NCBI GenBank assembly: GCA_016285085.1
Contig: JAEEQA010000014.1
Coordinates: forward strand, 1-38,019
Origin: Bacteroidales bacterium
Lineage (GTDB): Bacteria; Bacteroidota; Bacteroidia; Bacteroidales; WCHB1-69
Direction: 5' to 3'
DNA length: 38,019 nt
The notes beneath the pieces are model-generated. The model was given only the letters and a program-made list of their open reading frames with translations. It was not told the DNA's origin and made no database searches. Below are positions 24,756 through 33,919 of the stretch, piece by piece (the first letter of the stretch is position 1; the number at the start of each line of letters is the position of its first letter). Made by a program: the position numbers and the translations under genes.

Positions 24756-27700
24756 ATGAAAAAACTTTTATCCTTTTTTGTCTTGGTGTTTATGGGACTT
24801 TTGCTATTCGCCCAAGCCCCGCAGAAGTTCACGTATCAGGCGGTAGTGCGCAATGGAAGCAACCTGCTTGTCAGTGGAAGTGTGGGGATGCGCGTGAGTA
24901 TCTTGCAAGGAGATGCCCTAGGTGATGCTGTGTATGTGGAAACGCATACGGCTACCACAAATGCGAACGGTTTGCTGACCATCGAAATCGGTGGCGGCAC
25001 GGTGGAACAGGGCAACTTTTCTGATATCGACTGGGGAAATGGTCCCTACTTCTTGAAAACGGAAACAGACCCGAACGGAGGAACCAACTATTCCATCGAG
25101 GGTACACAGCAGCTGATGAGCGTGCCCTACGCGCTGTATGCGGGCAATGCGGGCAACAGTTTCAGTGGTGACTACAACGACCTCACCAACACACCGGAAA
25201 TTCCGACCGTTCCGGCCAATGTGTCGGCATTCACGAACGATGCCGGATATATTACGATGGACTCCGTACCGACCGTTCCGGCCAATGTGTCGGCATTCAC
25301 AAACGATGCCGGCTACATCACGATGGAGTCTGTACCCGCGGGATTGACGGGCAGCAATACAGGTGACGTCATGTACTGGGATGCCGCCAACAGCAGATGG
25401 ATTATGGTTCCTGTGGGAAATCCTGGGCAGGTGCTGACGGTGGAGAATGGCGTTCCCACATGGGCAAACCTTCCGGACTATGCCACGCTGATTTTGCCAC
25501 CCACCGTGACCACATCGGCTCCGTCGGAGGTGACGCAGTCGTCGGCGTTGTGTGGCGGCGAGGTTACCAGTGACGGGAATGTCCAACTCACCGCCTGTGG
25601 TTTGTGTTGGGGTACGCATCATTTCCCCACCACTGCGGACGCGCATACGGAAGGCGACCTGAGTGTCCGTGCATTCACCTCGCATATTTCGGGCCTTGCC
25701 CATCATACCACCTACTATGTGCGGGCATACGCTACCAACAGCGTGGGTACTGCCTACGGTGCGGAGATGACATTCACCACGGAGGATATTCCTTACGATA
25801 GTCTGACGATGCCGGATCCTTGTTCCGGCGATACCACCACCGTTTGGCATCCGTCGCTCGGTCCGGGTAGCACACTTTGTGCTGGAACCGACAGTGTGGA
25901 GCTGGCCTTGGACAACTACCAATACGGCAGCATCCAGTGGCAATATTCCCTTGACACGGTTTCTTGGTTCGACATTCCCGGCGCCATTGATGCACAACTG
26001 ACCTACATGCCTGAGCAGACGCAGTTTGTCAGGGTGGAGGTCTCGTATGCCAACTGTCCGCCGGAATATTCTGCGGTGAAGTTCCTGCAAAAGATCCCGA
26101 CGGCCTACGCCGGTGTTTCGCGGACAGCCAGCATGGGCGACACGATACGTTTGCAAGCCAATACAGAGACCGATGCGACCGGCAGTTGGCAAGTATTGCA
26201 AGGAGAGAACGGTTTTCTCGCCACCCCGACGGAAGCGGCTTCCAAGTTTTACGGCACCGACTCGCTCTATCGCCTGCGCTGGACACTGACAAATTCGTGC
26301 GGCACTAGTTCCGACGACATCAGCGTTCGATATGTGCAAACGGTGGTAAGCGATCGGGTGGTGATGGTGGACACCACGGACATCATTTTCAGCGATTCGG
26401 CGCATATGGCACAGGGATTTTACATGATTTCGTTCAGCGATTCAAGCATTACCATAGGAGACTCCACTATCCTGGTCAGCCTGATTAACGGCGGTTTCCT
26501 GCGCCGTGTGGATTCCTGGGAGATGCGCGATGATACCACCTATGCTATGTACACATCGCAAGCCTCGTTGTACGACATTATAGAAAGTGGTGTGATTCAA
26601 CTGGGTTCTATTTCGGGCGGAAATGATGTGGACAGTGTGGCTCAGGATGCGTCGCCGACAAGGAGCGTGGAGTTTCTCGATCACATTCCTACCCGTAAAG
26701 AACTGCGTGAAAACCCTGACATGAATGGCAAATTGTATGTACTGGGTATGGAGATAGAAAGTGCGGACGGCACTGTCGTAGATCTTATGCCTAGAAGGAC
26801 CTTGCAGGATGAGACAGAGGTACTTAGTAGTAGCGGGATTAGTTGTCATGAAAATTATTGGGAATACACTATTGCGACGGACCACTCCCTTGTAAATACC
26901 AGTGGCATCCGTTTGGGAAATGCGACGTTAAGGTTGGATTACCCCAAAGTGGAGTATGACAAGTCTGATATATATCGAAGCGTATTGAAATTCGGTTACG
27001 ACAATGCGCAGTGCGGCTTCACAGGAGACTGTACAATACCTAGGACGACCAATGGTGTGATAGACGACGCTATTCATTTGGGCAATGCAAAGATCAAGCT
27101 CGTTCATAACTATAATGGGTGTGCAATTCTTTCTGTCTTGAATATCGATCTTAGTTTTAGAATGGAAAACGGAATGGTGGATATTAAAAACGATAAGAAG
27201 CTTCACATTGACGCATCGGCCATGTTTACCTGTTGCATCCGCTATGATGCGAATGAAAATAAGTACATCATGGATACCACGGTGTTCTCTCCCCGCGAAA
27301 ATACCAATATGAATTTTTCGCCATACCTTAATGAGAATGAGTCGATCGATTTGGACCTGTCGGTAAAAGTTCACCAGTACGTGAGTTACTTCGATATCCC
27401 GTGTCCCAGCAGCACGGTGGAGCATAAATCCAAAGTGCATTATTGTAAAAGTCAGCAGGACAATAACGGTTGGGATGGAAATGTTTCGTCATACCTGAAT
27501 ACGAATTTGAGTCTTAATAATGCGAAGGTCATTGACCCCAGAATGCCGAGCAATTGCTCAAAAGACTGGACGGTTCTATCTGGCGAATCGGGTTTCTCGA
27601 AAAAACTCGAACTCCGCAGTGGCAACAACCAGACCATCAGCGAAAATGATCCTCTTCCATCGCCGATTTGCGTACGGGTTGTGGGAACTGGCACTGATCG

Positions 27701-29057
27701 GGTCAGTGGCGTCGAAGTCATTTTTGTACCGCAAGATGGCGGGAGTGTGTCACAAAGTAAGGTAGTGAGTAATGAGGCTGGCATTGCCCGTACACAGTGG
27801 ACTCCAGGGCCGATCAACGGCCAAATCCATAAGTTGTACGCATACATCAATGACTGCAACGGGCAGCCGATAAATGGCTCTTCTATCACTTTCAACGCCA
27901 ACGAACCCCAACCCCAAACGGATTGTGCCAACTCCACACTTCAGTTGGTGGTCCGCGAGGCGAATAAAGTGAACCTTGAACTCAAAGTGCAGAACGGTAC
28001 ACCCCCTTTCACCTATTGGTTGGATGAAACAGCTATCAATGTTACGCAAACTACGGCTGATGGCTCACCATTAGTAAGGAAGCCAGAATCGGGTAACCAC
28101 GTGTTTACCGTGAAGGATCATGATGGGTGTGCCAGTTCCAAGTCCTATCCCCGTGGACAAGGTTCTGTCTCTCTTGCCGCCCTTAGCTTGAATGTGGAAA
28201 CCAACGATGGCACCATCATACTGCAGGGCAGAGGCGGCACAGGGTCGTATCAGTATTCTGTATCCTTAATGGGAGGAAGCCGCGTATCTTATCCCTATTC
28301 TCAACAAACAGAGTACACTTCGCTTCCTGCGGGTGATTACATGGTGTATGTGAAGGATGGTGCGGAGAATGTGGTCAGCAGGGAAGTTACCCTTGTGGCG
28401 TATAACAGTGTTTCCCTCTCAGGTTGTGCCGGAGCAGCCACGGTAACCGACTACGACGGGAACGTCTATCACACGCTTCAAATTGGCTCGCAGTGCTGGA
28501 TGGCGGAAAACATGCGGACCACCCACTATGCCGATGGTGAAAGCATTCCTATAGGTGCTGCCTGCTTCTACCCCAATAATAATTCGAGTAACAAGTCGCA
28601 GTATGGACTCCTCTATACGTGGTACACGGCAACGCGGAATGTATCAAGCGGTACCAATCCCAGCGGGGTTCAGGGTATTTGCCCTTACGGCTGGCACGTG
28701 CCAAGCGATGCTGAGTGGAACGAATTGCTCAGCCAGCCTCAATTGATGGTGTGTACGGCCAAGGCGCTGGCTACGCAATATGGATGGAATCCATCCACCA
28801 CCGAATGTACTCCCGGTCGCGATACATGGCTTAACAACGGTAGCGGATTCAATGCAGCTCCGGCAGGGTGTTATCATAACGGATATGACGAATTTGGTAC
28901 AGCTGCACACTTCTGGACTTCTTCGCCGCATAGCAATGGCAATGTGGTGAGCCGCGATATCGGTTACAGCAATACAGGTGTAGCAAGCAACTGCAACTGC
29001 AGTTACAGTTGCAACTTTAGAGAGCGTGCCTCTTCCATACGTTGTGTAAAGGATTAG
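24756..29057 (+). CDS. Large mosaic surface protein with C-terminal Fib_succ_major domain
   Basis: 1433 aa with signal peptide MKKLLSFFVLVFMGLLLFAQ. Order of parts: an N-terminal beta domain with FTYQAVVRNGSNLLVSG and SVPYALYAGNAG (21-140); two copies of a 22-residue unit containing VSAFTNDAGYIT (about 150-193); a fibronectin-III-like domain (about 247-345, YYVRAYATNSVGTAYG); Ig/PKD-like parts (about 350-530); an unassigned region (530-880); a Big-1-like domain (about 975-1040, GVEVIFVPQDGGSVSQS); two SprB-like repeats (about 1060-1220, GNHVFTVKDHDGCAS); and a Fibrobacter-succinogenes-major domain (about 1235-1433, QCWMAENMRTTHYADG, CPYGWHVPSDAEWNELL). There is no type A sorting domain; export beyond the Sec step is uncertain. 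Probably an adhesin or binding protein; ligand unknown. Confidence 0.88.
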   Translation: MKKLLSFFVLVFMGLLLFAQAPQKFTYQAVVRNGSNLLVSGSVGMRVSILQGDALGDAVYVETHTATTNANGLLTIEIGGGTVEQGNFSDIDWGNGPYFLKTETDPNGGTNYSIEGTQQLMSVPYALYAGNAGNSFSGDYNDLTNTPEIPTVPANVSAFTNDAGYITMDSVPTVPANVSAFTNDAGYITMESVPAGLTGSNTGDVMYWDAANSRWIMVPVGNPGQVLTVENGVPTWANLPDYATLILPPTVTTSAPSEVTQSSALCGGEVTSDGNVQLTACGLCWGTHHFPTTADAHTEGDLSVRAFTSHISGLAHHTTYYVRAYATNSVGTAYGAEMTFTTEDIPYDSLTMPDPCSGDTTTVWHPSLGPGSTLCAGTDSVELALDNYQYGSIQWQYSLDTVSWFDIPGAIDAQLTYMPEQTQFVRVEVSYANCPPEYSAVKFLQKIPTAYAGVSRTASMGDTIRLQANTETDATGSWQVLQGENGFLATPTEAASKFYGTDSLYRLRWTLTNSCGTSSDDISVRYVQTVVSDRVVMVDTTDIIFSDSAHMAQGFYMISFSDSSITIGDSTILVSLINGGFLRRVDSWEMRDDTTYAMYTSQASLYDIIESGVIQLGSISGGNDVDSVAQDASPTRSVEFLDHIPTRKELRENPDMNGKLYVLGMEIESADGTVVDLMPRRTLQDETEVLSSSGISCHENYWEYTIATDHSLVNTSGIRLGNATLRLDYPKVEYDKSDIYRSVLKFGYDNAQCGFTGDCTIPRTTNGVIDDAIHLGNAKIKLVHNYNGCAILSVLNIDLSFRMENGMVDIKNDKKLHIDASAMFTCCIRYDANENKYIMDTTVFSPRENTNMNFSPYLNENESIDLDLSVKVHQYVSYFDIPCPSSTVEHKSKVHYCKSQQDNNGWDGNVSSYLNTNLSLNNAKVIDPRMPSNCSKDWTVLSGESGFSKKLELRSGNNQTISENDPLPSPICVRVVGTGTDRVSGVEVIFVPQDGGSVSQSKVVSNEAGIARTQWTPGPINGQIHKLYAYINDCNGQPINGSSITFNANEPQPQTDCANSTLQLVVREANKVNLELKVQNGTPPFTYWLDETAINVTQTTADGSPLVRKPESGNHVFTVKDHDGCASSKSYPRGQGSVSLAALSLNVETNDGTIILQGRGGTGSYQYSVSLMGGSRVSYPYSQQTEYTSLPAGDYMVYVKDGAENVVSREVTLVAYNSVSLSGCAGAATVTDYDGNVYHTLQIGSQCWMAENMRTTHYADGESIPIGAACFYPNNNSSNKSQYGLLYTWYTATRNVSSGTNPSGVQGICPYGWHVPSDAEWNELLSQPQLMVCTAKALATQYGWNPSTTECTPGRDTWLNNGSGFNAAPAGCYHNGYDEFGTAAHFWTSSPHSNGNVVSRDIGYSNTGVASNCNCSYSCNFRERASSIRCVKD
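25203..25334 (+). repeat. 66-bp in-frame tandem duplication within the mosaic surface protein gene
   Basis: Two 66-base units (25203-25268 and 25269-25334) differ at only a few positions and encode two 22-residue copies of the VSAFTNDAGYIT unit. High nucleotide identity suggests a recent duplication. Confidence 0.95.
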
Positions 29058-29074
29058 CATCGATTTTCAATAAG

Positions 29075-29109
29075 AAGAAGCCCGTTGGAGGAATCCGGCG
29101 GGCTTCTTT
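29075..29109 (+). terminator. Intrinsic terminator after the mosaic surface protein gene
   Basis: Ten-base perfect stem (AAGAAGCCCG / CGGGCTTCTT) beginning 18 bases after the stop; the descending arm ends in TTCTTTC, so the T tract is short. Confidence 0.75.
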
Positions 29110-29128
29110 CGGTTATGCGGGGATTAGA

Positions 29129-29168
29129 TTATACGGTTATACGGTTATACGGGGATGCGGGGATGCGG
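29129..29168. repeat. 8-bp tandem repeat: three TTATACGG then two GGATGCGG
   Basis: Five consecutive 8-base units, preceded by a single TTATGCGG at 29113-29120. The units share the NNATNCGG pattern. It follows directly on the terminator of the mosaic protein gene. Confidence 0.9.
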
Positions 29169-29203
29169 TTCCGCCAGCCGTGACATTGTCCCGTTTTCTT
29201 GCC

Positions 29204-29386
29204 CGCAGGCCTAACGGCCTGCGATTTTTCACCGCACAAATTCCGCGCCTAACGAGGCAAGCAGTCCTAACGGACTGCCGCTCGTTGTACTGTGACGGTT
29301 GCATTTTATGCGTACCCCGTTAGGGGTGCTGGCCCCGGTAGCGTAGCGGTGTACACGTGGCGTAATACGCACGCCGTAGGTGTGCG
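29204..29386. repeat. Cluster of five short palindromes with TAAC/GTTA-type loops
   Basis: CGCAGGCC-TAAC-GGCCTGCG (29204-29223), GCCT-AACG-AGGC (29247-29258), GCAGTCC-TAAC-GGACTGC (29261-29278), ACCCC-GTTA-GGGGT (29314-29327; the loop is the reverse complement of TAAC) and CGCACGCC-GTA-GGTGTGCG (29368-29386, one mismatch). Stems differ while the loop words recur, so the shape rather than the sequence is kept. A GTGTACAC palindrome lies at 29350-29357. Confidence 0.9.
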
Positions 29387-29439
29387 GGTAAATGACAGGA
29401 AGCAGGTTTTAGAAGAAAGTGGACAGCAGGGGATTCCGT

Positions 29440-29510
29440 TGCGAGCGCAGCGAACCCGAATGCGAACGCAGTGAGCAGAATCAAAGAATGCGAGCGTCAG
29501 CGAGCCCGAA
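29440..29510. repeat. Three degenerate 20-22-base direct repeats (TGCGAGCGCAGCGA type)
   Basis: Copies at 29440-29460, 29461-29480 and 29489-29510 share TGCGA-CG-CAG-GA followed by a CCCGAA-like end. The first two are adjacent, the third follows after eight bases. They lie between the palindrome cluster and pcm. Confidence 0.8.
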
Positions 29511-29562
29511 TGCCAAGGTAATAGCGGGAAAAATATTAACCGAAACTGGCAGTTTGCCACGT

Positions 29563-30234
29563 TTAGAACGTCCCCCGGTTCCCTTTCACCATGCTTTCCA
29601 ACATTGGCACGAACTTGAACTCGCCGAAGGATTCCTGATGGTATTCATCGTTGCTGACCTTGGTGATGCGCTTCATCTCCTGCACGCCGTCGCCGACGGG
29701 GATGACGATGATGCCACCCACTTTCAGCTGACTCAGTAGGGAAGTCGGCACCTCGGGCGCACCGCACGTGACGATGATTTTGTCGAAGGGAGCCTCGTCG
29801 GGAAGACCCTTGAACCCGTCGCCATAGAAAAGACTGGCATTGGTGATGCCGAGCGTGTCTTTCAGCAGGATGCGGGTTTTGCGGAACAGTTCGATCTGCC
29901 GCTCGATGGAATAGACCTGTGCACCCATTGCCGCGAGGATGGCCGCCTGATAGCCGGAGCCGGTCCCGATTTCCAAAACTTTGTCTTTTTTGTGGATGTT
30001 CAGCAGCTGCGACTGGAAGGCTACGGTGAGCGGCTGCGACATCGTCTGTCCGCACGCTATCGGGATGGGACTGTTCTCGTAGGCATTGTGCCAAAACAGG
30101 GAATTTTCGATAAAACGATGACGATCCACAACACTGAATGCGTTGAGAACGTTCTCGTCATCAATACCTTGTTTGCGAAGCCAATTGACGAGGGCTATTT
30201 TCTTGCCTTGAAGCACAAAATCAAGTCCGCCCAT
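29563..30234 (-). CDS. pcm: Protein-L-isoaspartate O-methyltransferase
   Basis: 223 aa from the ATG at 30234 (MGGLDFV); a TTG just before adds one residue only. It methylates isoaspartyl residues in aged proteins using S-adenosylmethionine. Features: the N-terminal WLRKQGIDDENVLNAFSVV, DRHRFIENS, the substrate-side IACGQTMSQP, the AdoMet-binding VLEIGTGSGYQAAILAAMG and VYSIER, and later DKIIVTCGAPEVPTSLLSQL with VGGIIVIPVGDG. It starts six bases after the atpC stop, so it is the last gene of the atpD-atpC-pcm unit. Confidence 0.95.
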   Translation of the reverse strand: MGGLDFVLQGKKIALVNWLRKQGIDDENVLNAFSVVDRHRFIENSLFWHNAYENSPIPIACGQTMSQPLTVAFQSQLLNIHKKDKVLEIGTGSGYQAAILAAMGAQVYSIERQIELFRKTRILLKDTLGITNASLFYGDGFKGLPDEAPFDKIIVTCGAPEVPTSLLSQLKVGGIIVIPVGDGVQEMKRITKVSNDEYHQESFGEFKFVPMLESMVKGNRGTF

Positions 30235-30240
30235 CAATTG

Positions 30241-30477
30241 TTATTCTGCCAGTACCAGCACTTTGTTGTTCAATACTTCGACCACGCCGCCGCGCACTTC
30301 GAAGAACTTGGTTTCGTTCTGTGCATCCACCACCTTCACTTTACCTTTCTTGAGGGCGGAAATGAGGGGGGCGTGGCTGTTCAGAATCTCAAACAGTCCG
30401 TCGATGCCGGGCAGTTGGACCAAAGATGCCTCGCCGGTGTACAGTTCCTTGTCGGGGGTGACAATTTCCAGATTCAT
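30241..30477 (-). CDS. atpC: F1Fo ATP synthase epsilon subunit (short form)
   Basis: 78 aa, matching the N-terminal beta-sandwich of the epsilon subunit: MNLEIVTPDKELYTGEASLV, LPGIDGLFEILNSHAPLISA, and FFEVRGGVVEVLNNKVLVLAE. The C-terminal helical hairpin that can lock the rotor in other bacteria is missing, as in many Bacteroidota. Epsilon joins the central stalk gamma to the c-ring. It starts eight bases after the atpD stop on the same transcript. Confidence 0.95.
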   Translation of the reverse strand: MNLEIVTPDKELYTGEASLVQLPGIDGLFEILNSHAPLISALKKGKVKVVDAQNETKFFEVRGGVVEVLNNKVLVLAE

Positions 30478-30485
30478 CGCGACGG

Positions 30486-32054
<1,569 letters not shown>

Positions 32055-32123
32055 CACGTTTTTTCCTTATCCTCGTCGTTCTCAAAAATATTTTTCGCCT
32101 CAAATTTTATGTAAAAAAAGTCG

Positions 32124-32131
32124 TACTTTTG
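32124..32131 (+). promoter_or_regulatory. -7 promoter element (TACTTTTG) for the AAA+ regulator operon
   Basis: Perfect TAnnTTTG, 19 bases before the ATG at 32151; divergent from the atpD element about 70 bases away. Confidence 0.7.
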
Positions 32132-32150
32132 CACCCCTTTTTTTAAGAGT

Positions 32151-33392
32151 ATGGCGAGAAAGGAGATTGACTTAATTGCATTGAAGAACCGATACGGGAT
32201 AGTCGGGACGGATCCCGCCTTTGAGGAGGCGTTGCGGCTGGCGGTGCGTGTGGCGCCGACCGATTTCCCGGTGCTCATCATAGGCGAGACGGGTGCGGGC
32301 AAGGAGAACATTGCCCGTATCATCCACGATTACAGCAACCGTCGCAGGGCTGTCTATCAGACGATTGACTGCGGGAGCACGCCGGAGGGCACGATTGAGT
32401 CCGAGCTTTTCGGACACAAGAAGGGTTCTTTCACCGACGCCGTTGCGGATCGTGTGGGGCTTTTCGAGTCGGCCAACGGGGGCACGCTCTTTCTGGACGA
32501 GCTGGGCAACATGCCGCTGAAGGTGCAGGTGCGCCTGCTGCGTGTCCTTGAAACCGGGGCTTACGTGCGTGTGGGCGACAGCGAGGAACGCCATACCGAC
32601 GTGCGGGTGGTGGCCGCCACCAACGCCGACCTGATGTCCATGATGCATAGTGGACGTTTCCGTCCCGACCTCTACTATCGCCTCAACACCATCACCATCT
32701 ATTTGCCGAGTCTCCGCGAGCGCCGCGACGACATCTATCCGCTGTTTGTCCGTTTCGCCCAGGCAACGGCCGAACGGTATGGCATTGAGCGGATCTCCCT
32801 CACCGAGGAAGCAGAAAAGCTGCTGGTGAACTTCCCGTGGCCCGGCAATGTGCGGCAGCTCAAGAATTTCACGGAAAAACTCTCTTTTATGGAGATGGAG
32901 CGCGCCGTGAGCGCCGAGGTTATGCAGAAGTATCTGGACATGGAAAGCCGTCCTGTCCACCCCGTTGCCCTCTATACCGCTGGCAGCGAGGAACGGCAGC
33001 AGTACAATCAGGACTCTTTGCTGCAGCAGGTACAAAAGTTGCAGGTGGAGGTTACGAATTTGAAACAAATTGTCTATGAATTGATTATACATAGTCAGCA
33101 GGCCGCCAAGCCGCAGGAGGGATATGCTTCAGCGCCACGCCGTGACCAGCCGTTACAGTTGCCTTCGCCCGAGGATGTTACTCCGGTGCGGGTGGTGGAC
33201 AGCGAGCCGGTGGATGTAACCCATGAGGAAGTAGGCGCGGAAGACGAAACGCTGGACGCGAAGAAGCGGAGGGCCATCATCGACGCTTTGAAAAAACACG
33301 AGGGGAGCCGCAAGAAAACGGCCGAGGAACTGGGCATTTCCGAAAGGACACTCTATCGCAAAATCAGAGATTATGGCTTGGATAACATGTAG
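32151..33392 (+). CDS. Sigma-54-type AAA+ transcription activator without a receiver domain
   Basis: 413 aa. Only about 20 residues precede the AAA+ core, so there is no N-terminal sensory or receiver domain. Walker A is GETGAGKE (45-52), Walker B GGTLFLDEL (110-118), the arginine-finger region GRFRPDLYYRL (168-178), and sensor II region WPGNVRQLKNF. The GAFTGA loop that touches sigma-54 reads GSFTDA (92-97), with Asp in place of the second Gly. After a linker rich in Gln and Glu (about 270-365) comes a Fis-type helix-turn-helix at the end (HEGSRKKTAEELGISERTLY). It overlaps lptE by 20 bases, so it heads the lptE-TPR-secG transcript. Confidence 0.92.
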   Translation: MARKEIDLIALKNRYGIVGTDPAFEEALRLAVRVAPTDFPVLIIGETGAGKENIARIIHDYSNRRRAVYQTIDCGSTPEGTIESELFGHKKGSFTDAVADRVGLFESANGGTLFLDELGNMPLKVQVRLLRVLETGAYVRVGDSEERHTDVRVVAATNADLMSMMHSGRFRPDLYYRLNTITIYLPSLRERRDDIYPLFVRFAQATAERYGIERISLTEEAEKLLVNFPWPGNVRQLKNFTEKLSFMEMERAVSAEVMQKYLDMESRPVHPVALYTAGSEERQQYNQDSLLQQVQKLQVEVTNLKQIVYELIIHSQQAAKPQEGYASAPRRDQPLQLPSPEDVTPVRVVDSEPVDVTHEEVGAEDETLDAKKRRAIIDALKKHEGSRKKTAEELGISERTLYRKIRDYGLDNM

Positions 33393-33906
33393 CTATAGAA
33401 GAATTCGGACACTTTCGTTTGTCTTGTTCGCCGTGTTCGCGCTTGCGGGATGCCGGCTTACGGTGTCCCTCACGGGCAGCGACATCGACGCGCGGGCCAA
33501 GACCGTCTATGTCCAGACCTTCCGCAACAACGCCTCGCTGGTCAACCCCACGCTGAGCAACGAGTTCACCAGCGCCCTCAAGGACCGGATACAGGGGCAG
33601 ACCCCCCTGACCATCATCGACACGCAGAACGGTGACTACAAGCTTGAGGGTGAAATTGTCGGCTATTCCATCAACCCCGTGGCCATCCAGGGAGACGAGA
33701 CCGCCGCGATGAACCGGCTCACTATCACGGTGAATGTCCGCTTCACCAACACGTTTGACGACACCAAGAACTTCGAACAGTCCTTCTCGCGTTACGTTGA
33801 TTACTCCAGCACCCAGAATTTCACCTCCATCGAAAGCAGCCTCGTGAGCAGCATCAACGAGGCGCTTACGGAGGACATCTTTAACAAGGCATTTGTGAAT
33901 TGGTAA
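33373..33906 (+). CDS. lptE: LptE-type outer-membrane lipoprotein for LPS assembly
   Basis: 177 aa. Signal with lipobox LAGC (Cys27). The mature part fits the Bacteroidota LptE family: CRLTVSLTGSDI, KTVYVQTFRNNASLVNP, LSNEFTSALKDRI, then GDYKLEGEIVGYSINPVAIQ and LTITVNVRFTNTFDD. LptE plugs the LptD barrel and helps place LPS in the outer leaflet. The start lies inside the end of the AAA+ regulator gene (20-base overlap, different frame), which suggests coupled translation. lptD is not in the window. Confidence 0.88.
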   Translation: MAWITCSYRRIRTLSFVLFAVFALAGCRLTVSLTGSDIDARAKTVYVQTFRNNASLVNPTLSNEFTSALKDRIQGQTPLTIIDTQNGDYKLEGEIVGYSINPVAIQGDETAAMNRLTITVNVRFTNTFDDTKNFEQSFSRYVDYSSTQNFTSIESSLVSSINEALTEDIFNKAFVNW

Positions 33907-33919
33907 TATTGCAACGAAT

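Larger units (their letters stand above)
29058..29562. other. Non-coding spacer with terminator, tandem repeats and a palindrome cluster
   Basis: The 505 bases between the mosaic protein stop and the pcm stop hold no convincing gene. From left to right: a terminator hairpin, an 8-bp tandem repeat, a cluster of short palindromes, three 20-22-base degenerate repeats and a weak hairpin (TGGCA-GTT-TGCCA, 29547-29559) that could end pcm transcription. Open frames crossing it (for example 29042-29323) only translate repeats. Confidence 0.85.

Noticed and set aside
24918..26405. Open frame of 495 codons on the minus strand opposite the mosaic surface protein
   Set aside because: Contains mirrored repeats of the real gene and many Arg/His runs; no domain.
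29042..29323. Open frame of 93 codons after the mosaic surface protein
   Set aside because: It translates the terminator hairpin, the 8-bp repeat and palindromes; no start context or conserved sequence.
29204..29510. Repeat cluster considered as a CRISPR array
   Set aside because: Units are palindromes of differing stem and short degenerate repeats without equal-length spacers; no cas gene in the window.
32055..32123. Sigma-54 (-24/-12) site in the spacer beside the AAA+ regulator
   Set aside because: No GG-N10-GC arrangement with TGGCAC/TTGC features was seen; both flanking genes have the usual -7 elements instead.
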